Shown here piece by piece: positions 44,432 through 52,990 of a stretch of DNA of 64,000 nt. The translations under genes and the position numbers were made by a program. The notes under the pieces were generated by a model, which searched no databases, had not been told where the DNA came from, and worked only from the letters and a program-made list of their open reading frames with translations. The stretch's first letter is position 1. Each line of letters starts with the position of its first letter. Source of the stretch: Extibacter muris (GTDB lineage Bacteria > Bacillota > Clostridia > Lachnospirales > Lachnospiraceae); assembly GCF_004345005.1 (NCBI RefSeq), contig NZ_SMMX01000002.1:186001-250000 (forward strand). Direction: 5' to 3'.

Positions 44432-45415
44432 ATGGCTGATGGAATATGTGTTTTCGCAGAGAATTATAATGGAAATATAGAACCTGTCGTGGCAGAACTG
44501 GTCAGCGCGGCACATGTCATTAAAGAGATGACCGGTGAGAAGATCCAGGCGGTTGTTGCGGCCAGCGACTGTGAGAATCTCGTGAGACAGCTTAACGGTT
44601 CCGGCGTGGATGAAATATATGCGGTCAAGACAGACCGTGACTGTATGTTCCAGGATGATGCTCTCAGCCAGGTGATTGCAGAGATGATTAAAAAGATCAA
44701 TCCGTCAAGCGTGCTCGTCCCGGCGACGACGATAGGGCGCTCTGTATTCTCCAGAGTCGCTGCCCGCCTTGGCTGCGGCCTTACGGCGGACTGTACGGAG
44801 CTGCTCGTAGATAAGCGGGAGGACGGAAGCTTTTACATCAAGCAGAATAAACCTTCCTTCGGAGAAAATGTATTTGTCACGATTGTGACGAAAGAAGGCT
44901 TCTATCCCCAGATGATGACCGTAAGGCCCGGCGTGTATACGCCTTACGAGGCAGCCGCAGATGGCAAGGCCAAAGTGGAATATCTGGACGATATCGTCCT
45001 TCCGGAATCTGGCATAGAGGTAGTGGGCGTCCGGCCTGCTTCCAGTGATACGGACAGCATCCTCTCGGCTGAGGTGGTAGTCGTGGGAGGCCGGGGAGCA
45101 GAAAGCGAAGAGAATTTTGCACTGCTTGAAAAGTTTGCCGATAAGCTTGAAGCGGCAATCGGGGGCACGAGGCCTCTGGCGGATACCGGAATGATTCCGT
45201 TTGAACACCAGATCGGGCAGACCGGATTTACGATACGGCCGCGTATCTGCATCTCCCTTGGCGTATCGGGGGCTATCCAGCATACGGAAGGAATCAAAGA
45301 CACGAAGCTGTTTGTCGCGATTAATGAGGATGAGAACGCACCTATCTTCAATGTATCCGATTATGGTATCATCGGCGATATGAAAGAAGTGCTGCAGTCC
45401 TATCTGGAGCTATGA
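44432..45415 (+). CDS. etfA: Electron transfer flavoprotein alpha subunit
   Basis: EtfA of 327 residues. The C-terminal FAD-binding domain contains the signature VVVGGRGAES near residue 211, GGTRPLADTGM near 249, IGQTGFTIRPRICISLGVSGAIQH (abbreviated to the GQTGFTIRP and SGAIQH cores) and INEDENAPIFNVSDYGIIGD. The N-terminal domain is ETF-like. Its ATG follows the etfB stop without a gap, so the two are translationally coupled. It ends the flavoenzyme operon, and a hairpin follows at 45469-45512. Confidence 0.9.
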   Translation: MADGICVFAENYNGNIEPVVAELVSAAHVIKEMTGEKIQAVVAASDCENLVRQLNGSGVDEIYAVKTDRDCMFQDDALSQVIAEMIKKINPSSVLVPATTIGRSVFSRVAARLGCGLTADCTELLVDKREDGSFYIKQNKPSFGENVFVTIVTKEGFYPQMMTVRPGVYTPYEAAADGKAKVEYLDDIVLPESGIEVVGVRPASSDTDSILSAEVVVVGGRGAESEENFALLEKFADKLEAAIGGTRPLADTGMIPFEHQIGQTGFTIRPRICISLGVSGAIQHTEGIKDTKLFVAINEDENAPIFNVSDYGIIGDMKEVLQSYLEL

Positions 45416-45427
45416 CAGTACGTCTGA

Positions 45428-45456
45428 TTGACGGATCCCTCCAGAAGATATAATAT
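45428..45456 (+). promoter_or_regulatory. Promoter of nitroreductase gene
   Basis: TTGACG (45428-45433), a 17-base spacer, then TAATAT (45451-45456). It gives a leader of about 85 bases that contains the hairpin at 45469-45512. Confidence 0.5.
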
Positions 45457-45468
45457 AGACGTATACCA

Positions 45469-45512
45469 GACCAGGGAGAGATATCTTGCATATAGATATC
45501 TTTTTCTGGTTC
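45469..45512 (+). terminator. Hairpin after etfA, terminator or attenuator
   Basis: GACCAG/CTGGTT outer arms and a perfect inner AGATATCT/AGATATCT stem, with TTTTT in the right arm. It may end the etfBA transcript or attenuate the promoter just upstream. Confidence 0.55.
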
Positions 45513-45546
45513 AACGTCAGATAGATAATGAAAGGAAGTAGATGAG

Positions 45547-46068
45547 ATGGATTTATTAGAAGTTATGAGGAAACGACGCAGTATCAGGAATTATACGGAC
45601 GAGCCGGTAAAGGAAGCAGACCTGCAGAAAATCATACAGGCCGCCCTGCTGTCAGAATCAGGAAAGGCAAAGCGCCCGTGGGAATTTATCGTCGTCCGCA
45701 ATAAGGAAGTGCTGGAGTGCCTGTCCCTGTGCAGGGAAGGCGGAGTAAAAATGCTGAAGGAGGCACAGTGCGCCATAGTAGTGGTCGGGGATGCCGATAT
45801 GCAGGACGTATGGGTAGAAGACTGTTCCGTCGCCATGGCACATATGCATCTGATGGCCTCCAGCCTCGGTGTTGGGAGCTGCTGGATACAGGGCAGGCTA
45901 AGGAAGTCAGAAGAGGGTACGACGACAGAAGAATACGTCAGGGAGAAGCTTGGATTCCCGGAGAATTTCAAGCTGGAGGCGATACTGTCTCTTGGAATGC
46001 CTGCCGTGAAAATGCCGGCTTATGATCTGGAAGAGCTGCCGATGGAGAAAGTCCGGATAGTTGAGTAA
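45547..46068 (+). CDS. Nitroreductase family protein
   Basis: FMN-dependent nitroreductase-fold protein of 173 residues. It opens with the family motif MRKRRSIRNYTDEPV (FMN phosphate contact), followed by SGKAKRPWEFIVVRNKE, and keeps SLGVGSCWIQGR and LGMPAVKMPAYDLEELP near the C-terminus. Such proteins use NAD(P)H to reduce quinones, nitro compounds or flavins; the substrate is not predictable. The ribosome site GAAAGGAAG precedes the ATG. It has its own likely promoter and is followed directly by a structured element (46099-46350). Confidence 0.85.
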   Translation: MDLLEVMRKRRSIRNYTDEPVKEADLQKIIQAALLSESGKAKRPWEFIVVRNKEVLECLSLCREGGVKMLKEAQCAIVVVGDADMQDVWVEDCSVAMAHMHLMASSLGVGSCWIQGRLRKSEEGTTTEEYVREKLGFPENFKLEAILSLGMPAVKMPAYDLEELPMEKVRIVE

Positions 46069-46098
46069 ATAGAAGTTTAAGTAAAGTGGCTGCGGACT

Positions 46099-46350
46099 GG
46101 GAGCCGGGTGGCATCTGCTCCGATGCGTCCGAAGCTCCGACTAGTCCACGGTCTCCTAACTTTGCGGGAGAGTCGCTGATAGCAGCTCCTCTCCCGCAAA
46201 CCAAGGATTCCGGGACGGATTCCCGCCTCTACCGCTTACACCTGCGCATCTCCCACCCGGCTCCCCGCCCGCTATCTACTTCACTTAACAAGGGCGAGGG
46301 CGGCTGTGTGATGTTACTGGCCAGCGGATGGCCGCTGGCTGCGTCAGTTG
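46099..46350. ncRNA. Structured element, copy A
   Basis: No protein gene. A long outer stem joins 46099-46111 with 46253-46265 (13 bp, GGGAGCCGGGTGG and complement). An inner stem of 12 bp, TTTGCGGGAGAG with CTCTCCCGCAAA (about 46161-46200), is capped by GCTG-ATAG-CAGC. A further hairpin CCAGCGG-ATGG-CCGCTGG lies at its 3' side. The same architecture with different stem bases but the same unpaired segments is found inverted at 46600-46876. That pattern suggests a structured RNA or a palindromic mobile element. Strand of transcription is undecided. Confidence 0.55.
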
Positions 46351-46492
46351 AGTGATAAAATATCGCAAGCTTAATGTGAATAACACAAAGAGCAGATGAA
46401 TGATAAGAGTTTTGCTAGTCCAGATGAATCAGGCTGGCGAATATGTTCGTTGTTAAGCATTTGCAGCGAGGCGCGCACACCGTTGCTGCAAA

Positions 46493-46556
46493 AAGAGCCG
46501 GAACCAGGCAGGGGATGTCATCTCATATGACATCCCCGTACCTGATTCCGGCTCTT
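46493..46556. terminator. Long hairpin between the two structured elements
   Basis: Nearly perfect hairpin: AGAGCCGGAA, CAGG and GGGGATGTCAT pair in order with ATGACATCCCC, CCTG and TTCCGGCTCT across small bulges. A-rich on the left and TCTTCTTC on the right, so it could terminate either direction. Confidence 0.6.
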
Positions 46557-46599
46557 CTTCATTACGATTACTTTCAACTAAGGTTAACAACCTGCTTAG

Positions 46600-46876
46600 C
46601 CCCTTATCATTATGCTGACACGACGAAAGCCCTTCCATCAGCCAATCGTGTTACACATCCACCCCCGCCCGTGCCAGTAAAGCAGATAGCCGAGGGGGAG
46701 GTATGGGACAGATGCGAAGGTGTAAGCGGGAGGGGCGGAGAATCCTCACCAGATTCCTTGGCTTGTGGGGTGAGAGCCGTTGTCGGCGAACATCCCACAA
46801 GCTTAGGAATCTGTGTGATAGTCGCAGTTCCCGGACGCATCGGAGCATCTGTCCCATACCTCCCCCTCGGCGTCTT
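46600..46876. ncRNA. Structured element, copy B (inverted relative to A)
   Basis: Diverged copy of the element at 46099-46350 on the opposite strand. Its outer stem is 26 bp and perfect (arms at about 46690-46715 and 46843-46868). The inner stem is CTTGTGGG with CCCACAAG, capped on the minus strand by GCCG-ACAA-CGGC. On the minus strand it shares with A the unpaired blocks GCTCCGATGCGTCCG, TCCTAA, AGCCAAGGA-like, and CCGCTTACACCT followed by CGCATCT. It begins right after the stop of the histidine kinase gene. Confidence 0.55.
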
Positions 46877-46882
46877 AGTTTA

Positions 46883-47785
46883 CTAAACTCCCATTACAGG
46901 AGGAAACAGGAGCTGTATGTGGAGCATGCCTTCTGCATACATCACTTTTATGCTGCCGCCCATCTGTTCTGTGAGCGTTTTGGCTATGGACAGGCCTAGT
47001 CCTGTAGATTTGTTTGCTGTCTTGACCGTATAATACCGGTCAAGCAGTCTGCCTGCCTGAATTTCGTCGAGGTCTTCGGCATGGTTGGTAAACTCGATAT
47101 TGCCTGATTCATATAAGGTGATCAGCAGATTTCCGTCACTGTACTTGACTGCGTTGCTTATTATATTGCCGAATATACGGTATAACGCGTTTTTGTCAAG
47201 CCCACGTATAACGGCTTTTTCGGGTATGGCGACGGATGGTGTTATTTTACAGCCTTTCAGTACGGCGTAATATGCCGATATGCTTTCTTCAAGAATACGG
47301 TTGAGACTTACAGGCTCGCTGTTTTGCGCTATATGGCCGGACGTGGTGACCGAGTAGTGGAAGAGCTCTTGTGTCATCTGATTCAGGACGTCAGTGCGGT
47401 CTCCAATAATAGAAAGGCAGCGCCGGACCTCTTCAGGCATCTCTTTCTGGTCCAGCATATCCAGGTAGCCTCGTATGGCGGTAAGCGGTGTCCTGATATC
47501 ATGAGATATGTTTGCTATGGCATCCTTCACATTCGCGTCGCCCTGTTGGAAACGCTGCCTTTCGTCTCTGAGAAGACGAAGCTGCGAATTGATAGTATCG
47601 GCCAGTTCTCTCATATACGGGTCACGGCTCGAGATGTCGATAAGCGTATTCGTCTCAGTTTCAAGCTTTTCTGAAAAGGCTTCTTTTATTTCCGCGGCTG
47701 ATTTATGCAGTACGTGTATTTTGTACGATAGCAGGATGACTATGATAATGAGGATGACAGCCAGGACACACAACAGGATTGTCAT
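46883..47785 (-). CDS. Sensor histidine kinase with one membrane helix
   Basis: Histidine kinase of 300 residues. A single N-terminal transmembrane helix (about 3-25) is followed by a short linker, the HisKA motif ANISHDIRTPLTAIRGYLD with the phosphoacceptor His95, and an HATPase domain (GNIISNAVKYSDGN, then KSTGLGLSIAKTL). With no extracellular domain it belongs to the small intramembrane-sensing type often tied to ABC exporters. It is the last gene of an operon ordered response regulator, ATPase, permease, kinase on the minus strand, so it may sense the exporter's work or a membrane-active peptide. Confidence 0.85.
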   Translation of the reverse strand: MTILLCVLAVILIIIVILLSYKIHVLHKSAAEIKEAFSEKLETETNTLIDISSRDPYMRELADTINSQLRLLRDERQRFQQGDANVKDAIANISHDIRTPLTAIRGYLDMLDQKEMPEEVRRCLSIIGDRTDVLNQMTQELFHYSVTTSGHIAQNSEPVSLNRILEESISAYYAVLKGCKITPSVAIPEKAVIRGLDKNALYRIFGNIISNAVKYSDGNLLITLYESGNIEFTNHAEDLDEIQAGRLLDRYYTVKTANKSTGLGLSIAKTLTEQMGGSIKVMYAEGMLHIQLLFPPVMGV

Positions 47786-47795
47786 AGGAGCTCCT

Positions 47796-48629
47796 TTACT
47801 TGATATCTTTTTGGCGGAACACGATGATTCCGGCGCCGGTTGTAACGATTGTAATTATAACAGAGTATACTGGAAGCTGCCAGAGATGTACGGCAGACAT
47901 AGAGGAATACTGCAGGCTCTGGCCCGTGGGCAGGATATCCATAAGTGCTTCATACACTTTGCGCTTCGTGCCGGACACGTAGGCCGGGTTGGGATGGGCC
48001 TCCTGTTCCACGACATTTCCGTCATCATCTGTGTAAGAATAGCCTTCGTACATCTCAGGGGAGTTGAGGGCGGAGAAGAGGTATATCGCGGTAAACAGCA
48101 GGATGAACACAGTCATCACTACGGTTACGGCTGCAACGGCCTTGTTCTGGATCATCATGCTGAGGAAGGTGAAGACAGAAGTGAAGGCGATCACCATGAT
48201 GAGCGTTCCGGACAGGATGGCAAGCACGGTCTCTGGTTTTGTATGAAAAAAGCCGAATAAAGGGATGCCTATGCCTGCGGCAGTGATAAGGAACGCCAAC
48301 GTCATAAGAAGCCCCGCGGCTGTACATACGATCAGGTCGGCTAGGTATATACGCCCTCGCGTATGGCCGACCATAAGCTTATTGCGGATGGTGCCCTCAC
48401 TGTATTCGGTACCGAGAAACAAGCAGCAGAATACGGCGGAGGTGATTCCAACGATTATGGCATATGAGAAAAAGGCATCGTCGATATAAAACTTTTTACC
48501 ATATCTTATGGAATCCATGTAATTGCCAAACATGATGAAAGCTCCGTAACCGGCCATAAATAGCATACCGAGCCAGAATACTCTATCTTTTTTCAGACGT
48601 GCAAAGTTAGCACATAATAATCTATTCAT
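47796..48629 (-). CDS. ABC-2 type transporter permease
   Basis: Membrane protein of 277 residues with six hydrophobic helices. It has the ABC-2 pattern KDRVFWLGMLFMAGYG at the N-terminus, GTEYSEGTIRNKLMVGHTR in the cytoplasmic loop, and an extracytoplasmic loop with YSYTDDDGNVVEQEAHPNP before the last helix. Start 48629 (MNRLLCANFARLKKD) overlaps the ATPase gene by 8 bp. A longer frame reaching 48719 is a shadow of that gene. Together with the ATPase it forms an exporter of unknown substrate, likely an antimicrobial peptide detoxification type. Confidence 0.82.
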   Translation of the reverse strand: MNRLLCANFARLKKDRVFWLGMLFMAGYGAFIMFGNYMDSIRYGKKFYIDDAFFSYAIIVGITSAVFCCLFLGTEYSEGTIRNKLMVGHTRGRIYLADLIVCTAAGLLMTLAFLITAAGIGIPLFGFFHTKPETVLAILSGTLIMVIAFTSVFTFLSMMIQNKAVAAVTVVMTVFILLFTAIYLFSALNSPEMYEGYSYTDDDGNVVEQEAHPNPAYVSGTKRKVYEALMDILPTGQSLQYSSMSAVHLWQLPVYSVIITIVTTGAGIIVFRQKDIK

Positions 48630-49536
48630 ATCTATTACCTCCCAGCAGACTGATATAATAGCTCTCCAGCGTTTCATCGTGCTGGTGTATGGCAGATACG
48701 CTGCAGCGTTCCTCCGCAAGCGCCAGTACGAGGGCCGTGATATCGACGGCGGAAAAGATATCTGCGCCCGTATCGGACAGCACCTGATATTCGAGATGCA
48801 TATGGTCTAGCATTCGTGTGAGTACGTTGATGTCAGTCACTTCCATGCGGGTACATTTCCTGCACGCCGCATCGAGTTCCTGGGCGCTTATCTCCTTTAC
48901 CATGCAGCCCCGGTCGATGAAGCCATAATGAGTTGCCAGGCGGGACAGCTCGTCGAGGATATGGCTAGATATGAGGACGGTAATCTGCCGTTCCCGGTTC
49001 AGCTTCAGGATGAGTTCGCGTATCTCTATGATTCCTTGTGGATCCAGTCCGTTGACCGGTTCGTCAAGCACGAGGAAGTCTGGGCTTCCGGCCAGTGCCA
49101 CTGCGATTCCGAGCCGCTGGCGCATGCCGAGGGAGAAGTTCTTGGCTTTCTTTTTCCCTGTACCTTCAAGGCCGACCAGCATTAAAAGATCTGGGATGTC
49201 ATCAAATGACGGCAGGCCGAGGATACGGTACTGTTCTCTTATATTGTCTTCAGCGCTCATATCAGGATAGATGGACGGCGTCTCCACGACGGCCCCCATC
49301 CTCCTTCTGCATCTGGAGATCTCTTTATCTGTATCTTTGGTGCCATACAGCCGGTATCCGCCTGATGTGCATTGCTGCAGTCCGCATATGAGCCGGATCA
49401 GGGTCGTCTTTCCGGCTCCGTTTTTGCCTATGAATCCGTATATGGCCCCTTTTGGCACATGCATGGTCAGACGGTCCAGCGCCTTAAAATGTTTGTAATG
49501 CTTGCTCAATGAATCTGTAGTCAGAACATAATCCAT
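48622..49536 (-). CDS. ABC transporter ATP-binding protein
   Basis: ATPase of 304 residues of the drug/lantibiotic-exporter group. Walker A is GKNGAGKTTLIRL near residue 38, the signature is FSLGMRQRLGIA near 134, Walker B is DFLVLDEPVNGLDPQG near 154, and the H-loop is ISSHILDELS. The C-terminal ~90 residues are a regulatory extension. It overlaps the downstream permease and follows the response regulator after about 90 bp. All motifs are intact, unlike the ATPase at 17789. Confidence 0.9.
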   Translation of the reverse strand: MDYVLTTDSLSKHYKHFKALDRLTMHVPKGAIYGFIGKNGAGKTTLIRLICGLQQCTSGGYRLYGTKDTDKEISRCRRRMGAVVETPSIYPDMSAEDNIREQYRILGLPSFDDIPDLLMLVGLEGTGKKKAKNFSLGMRQRLGIAVALAGSPDFLVLDEPVNGLDPQGIIEIRELILKLNRERQITVLISSHILDELSRLATHYGFIDRGCMVKEISAQELDAACRKCTRMEVTDINVLTRMLDHMHLEYQVLSDTGADIFSAVDITALVLALAEERCSVSAIHQHDETLESYYISLLGGNRYE

Positions 49537-49627
49537 GTGTTAAGCCTCCTTCTTTGTTGATACAGACAGTTTAGCTTATAATGGTTAAGGAAGCGGTTAA
49601 GAGAAGGGTAAAGATATCGTTAAGATA

Positions 49628-50293
49628 TCAGTCTTCTTTCATTTTAAAGCCAATGCCCCACACAGATTCGATGCAGTCTCTGCTGCCCGCATCCAGAAGC
49701 TTTTTCCTTATATTGCTCATATGCACCTTCAGGGAACTTTCGGTGCAGTCCGGCGTGTCTTCGCTTATGCGTTCCAGTATGGCAGACTTGGTACATACGT
49801 GCGATGGATTCTGCATCAATAACTTTAAGATGGCGTATTCGGTCCGTGTCATCCTGACCGGCCGCCCGCATACAGCGACCGTGTGCGATGCCGTATCCAC
49901 GGTTATATCGTCAAATACCAAGTTCGGGGACATGTCCTTGGCGGCTGCGTTCCGAAGCTGTACGGTGATTCTCGCCAGCAGCTCCTTCGTGTCAAAAGGC
50001 TTTGTGATATAATCGGCAGCTCCGCGAAGCAGCAGAGATACCTTGTCTTCTACCTCTGCTTTGGCGCTCATGATAATCACAGGTATCCCTTTGATTCGGG
50101 GCAGCACTTCCTCACCGCTCAGGCCGGGCAGCATCAGGTCAAGGAGAATCAGGTCCGGCCTGCAGGCGGACAGAAGGAGCAGCGCCTCTGTTCCGGAATA
50201 AGCGAGGGTTACACGGTAGCCCTCGCTGCCCAGCAGCTCTTCGAGCATGGTTCCTATATGCATATCGTCGTCGACAATCAGTATGTGTTTCAT
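49628..50293 (-). CDS. OmpR-family response regulator
   Basis: Response regulator of 221 residues. The receiver domain has the acidic pair in LIVDDDMHIG, phosphoacceptor Asp52 in LILLDLMLPG, Lys in DYITKPFDTKELLAR, and a C-terminal OmpR winged helix (RMTRTEYAILKLLMQNP, LKVHMSNIRKKL). Start 50293 (MKHILIVDDD) is set by GGAGG nine bases upstream; the frame extends to 50344 without a site. It heads the operon that includes the exporter and the kinase, the usual regulatory pair for such transporters. Confidence 0.9.
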   Translation of the reverse strand: MKHILIVDDDMHIGTMLEELLGSEGYRVTLAYSGTEALLLLSACRPDLILLDLMLPGLSGEEVLPRIKGIPVIIMSAKAEVEDKVSLLLRGAADYITKPFDTKELLARITVQLRNAAAKDMSPNLVFDDITVDTASHTVAVCGRPVRMTRTEYAILKLLMQNPSHVCTKSAILERISEDTPDCTESSLKVHMSNIRKKLLDAGSRDCIESVWGIGFKMKED

Positions 50294-50442
50294 TGCGGTT
50301 TCCTCCATCCGGTACGAGACCTTGCAGGCATGGCGGGCCTGCATAAATAATTTCCTATATCAGGATACTATACTTGTTTTAGCAGGTCAAATAAAGTAAA
50401 CTGGATAAGGGACATAAACCATATTTTCCGTAAAAGAGACAC

Positions 50443-50471
50443 TTGACAAAAACACAATAAATTGATATCAT
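50443..50471 (+). promoter_or_regulatory. Promoter of ilvN-ilvC
   Basis: TTGACA (50443-50448), a 17-base spacer, then TATCAT (50466-50471), about 50 bp before the ilvN ATG. The short leader leaves no room for a T-box or peptide attenuator. Confidence 0.7.
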
Positions 50472-50521
50472 TAAAAAACAGAACGCACTCTGTTTTAGTG
50501 GTGGAAGAAAAGAGGTGCAGT

Positions 50522-51019
50522 ATGCAGAGAGTATATTCATTGCTGGTAGACAATAATCCAGGTGTGCTAAGCCGGATTGCCGGATTGTTCAGCCGACGCG
50601 GCTACAGTATCGACAGTATCACGGCAGGCGTGACAGCAGATCCGAGGTTTACGAGGATCACGATAGTGGCAAGCGGGGATGAGCTGATTCTATCCCAGAT
50701 CGAGAAGCAGGTCAGAAAGCTTGAGGATGTAATTGAAATCAAGGTTCTGAAGCCGGAAGATTCCGTCTACCGGGAGCTTATCATGGTCAAGATACTTGCA
50801 GACCCCGCACAGCGGGCAGAAATCGTATCGCTGGCCGACATTTTCCGGGCGAAGATCGTGGATGTGGAGAAGGAGTCTCTCATGGTGGAACTGACCGGAA
50901 CCCAGTCCAAGCTGGAGGCGTTCCTGAATCTGCTGGACGGATACGAGATACTGGAACTGGCGAGAACCGGAATAACCGGGCTGTCACGCGGCATCAAAGA
51001 CGTGACGATCATAGAGTAG
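50522..51019 (+). CDS. ilvN: Acetolactate synthase small subunit
   Basis: Regulatory subunit of 165 residues for branched-chain amino acid synthesis. The N-terminal ACT domain reads VYSLLVDNNPGVLSRIAGLFSRRGYSIDSI (core NNPGVLSRIAGLF), which senses valine, and the C-terminal half is the second ACT-like domain ending in GLSRGIKDVTIIE. Start 50522 follows AAGAGGTG. The large subunit ilvB is not adjacent and must be elsewhere. It is followed by ilvC after 68 bp. Confidence 0.92.
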   Translation: MQRVYSLLVDNNPGVLSRIAGLFSRRGYSIDSITAGVTADPRFTRITIVASGDELILSQIEKQVRKLEDVIEIKVLKPEDSVYRELIMVKILADPAQRAEIVSLADIFRAKIVDVEKESLMVELTGTQSKLEAFLNLLDGYEILELARTGITGLSRGIKDVTIIE

Positions 51020-51039
51020 CATGAACAATTGGAAGCTAA

Positions 51040-52099
<1,060 letters not shown>

Positions 52100-52101
<2 letters not shown>

Positions 52102-52156
52102 TTTTGAAAGGGGTCAGACCCCTGCGTATGCAGGGGGTCTGACCCCTTTCAAAATT
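52100..52156. repeat. Near-perfect GGGGTCAGACCCC palindrome after ilvC
   Basis: Inverted repeat with arms of about 24 bp; the left arm contains TTTTGAAAGGGGTCAGACCC and the right arm its complement, around the loop GCGTATGC. Each arm itself holds the smaller palindrome GGGGTCAGACCCC. It can act as a terminator, but this exact core also recurs as a dispersed REP-like sequence in other genomes, from memory. Confidence 0.6.
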
Positions 52157-52212
52157 CCCGCCGTTTTCTGAATACTTACATAGACATATCTACAGTCAAA
52201 TGCCGGTGCAAT

Positions 52213-52506
52213 AATGCGAGGGAAGCGGCCCGGGTGCTGGCGGAGCCGTATCTATCGTCGACACAGGTCGATACGGTCGTCTGTCTGGACGGCATGGAGA
52301 CGGTCGGAGCGTTTCTGGCCGAAGTGCTGATGGAGCCGGGTTCGATATCTGTCAATGGCGGAAGCAACATATCAGTCGTCGCGCCGGAGCAGAACCAGCT
52401 CGGTCAGATGATGTTCCGGGACAACACGAAGCGGATGATACGCCGTCCCTTCCCCGGAAGGAATAGACTTCACATCAATGAGAGGCAGCAAAAAAACAGC
52501 CACTGA
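52213..52506 (+). pseudogene. Phosphoribosyltransferase-like fragment
   Basis: A frame without its own start encodes NAREAARVLAEPYLSSTQVDTVVC, GMETVGAFLAEVL and VVAPEQNQLGQMMFRDN (blocks only). This resembles the N-terminal half of a small Clostridia orotate-phosphoribosyltransferase-like protein as I remember it. The beginning and the PRPP-binding loop are missing, and the reading ends in unrelated sequence after about residue 75. It lies between the ilvC palindrome and rpsT, so it is probably a leftover of a deletion. Confidence 0.5.
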
Positions 52507-52519
52507 CGGGATGGCTGTT
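52488..52519 (-). terminator. Terminator of rpsT
   Basis: On the minus strand AACAGCCA pairs with TGGCTGTT around nine bases, followed by a T-run. Confidence 0.8.
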
Positions 52520-52541
52520 CTTTATAGATTCTCTATTCTAA

Positions 52542-52805
52542 TTAAGCAATCGTGTTTACAGCTTTTGTTAAACGGGAAATCTTTCTTGAGCAGGTATTCT
52601 TGTGATATACGCCTTTGCCGCCTGCCTTGTTGATCTCTCTGATTGCAGTCTTAAGAGCGTCTGCAGCTACAGCCGCATCTTTATTAGCAACAGCAGTCTC
52701 AACTTTCTTGACACAGGTCTTAACTTTAGATTTGATTGCCTTATTTCTAGCAGCTTTCGTTTCGTTTACTAAGATTCTTTTCTTTGCAGATTTGATATTA
52801 GCCAA
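52542..52805 (-). CDS. rpsT: Ribosomal protein S20
   Basis: Small-subunit ribosomal protein of 87 residues, basic and helical, matching S20 from its first residues (ANIKSAKKRILVNETKAARNK). The start is taken as TTG at 52805, because GGAGGT lies ahead and S20 usually begins MANIKSAKKRI. An in-frame ATG at 52820 would add five atypical residues. It is divergent from gpr, the same neighbour arrangement seen in many Firmicutes. Confidence 0.95.
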   Translation of the reverse strand: MANIKSAKKRILVNETKAARNKAIKSKVKTCVKKVETAVANKDAAVAADALKTAIREINKAGGKGVYHKNTCSRKISRLTKAVNTIA

Positions 52806-52990
52806 CTCGTCCACCTCCAATATCTTATAAATTCTTTTTTTTCGATTTCATATTCGTTAGATCCGGACACGGACGTTCTAACGGAACATACTCATTTATT
52901 TTATTCCAAGGAATACATAATGTCAATACATATTTCTCAAAATATTGTAAAAACTAGCACTTAAATGACGACTAAAGCGAGGGTGTGGAA
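52806..52990. promoter_or_regulatory. Divergent region between rpsT and gpr
   Basis: AT-rich spacer of 185 bp holding both promoters. I could not fix a clear -35/-10 pair. gpr is normally read by a forespore sigma factor, whose weak consensus I cannot call here. Confidence 0.35.

Noticed and set aside
21030-45415. Whether the cluster is the recently described gut urate-degradation cluster
   Set aside because: None of the genes I would expect (ygeX, ygeY, ygeW, ygfK, ssnA or xanthine dehydrogenase types) is visible; the genes fit allantoin use instead.
46086-46886. Several open frames of 60-150 codons in the nitroreductase-kinase gap
   Set aside because: The region is explained by paired structured elements; the frames are proline/arginine-rich, without ribosome sites, and not conserved between the two copies.
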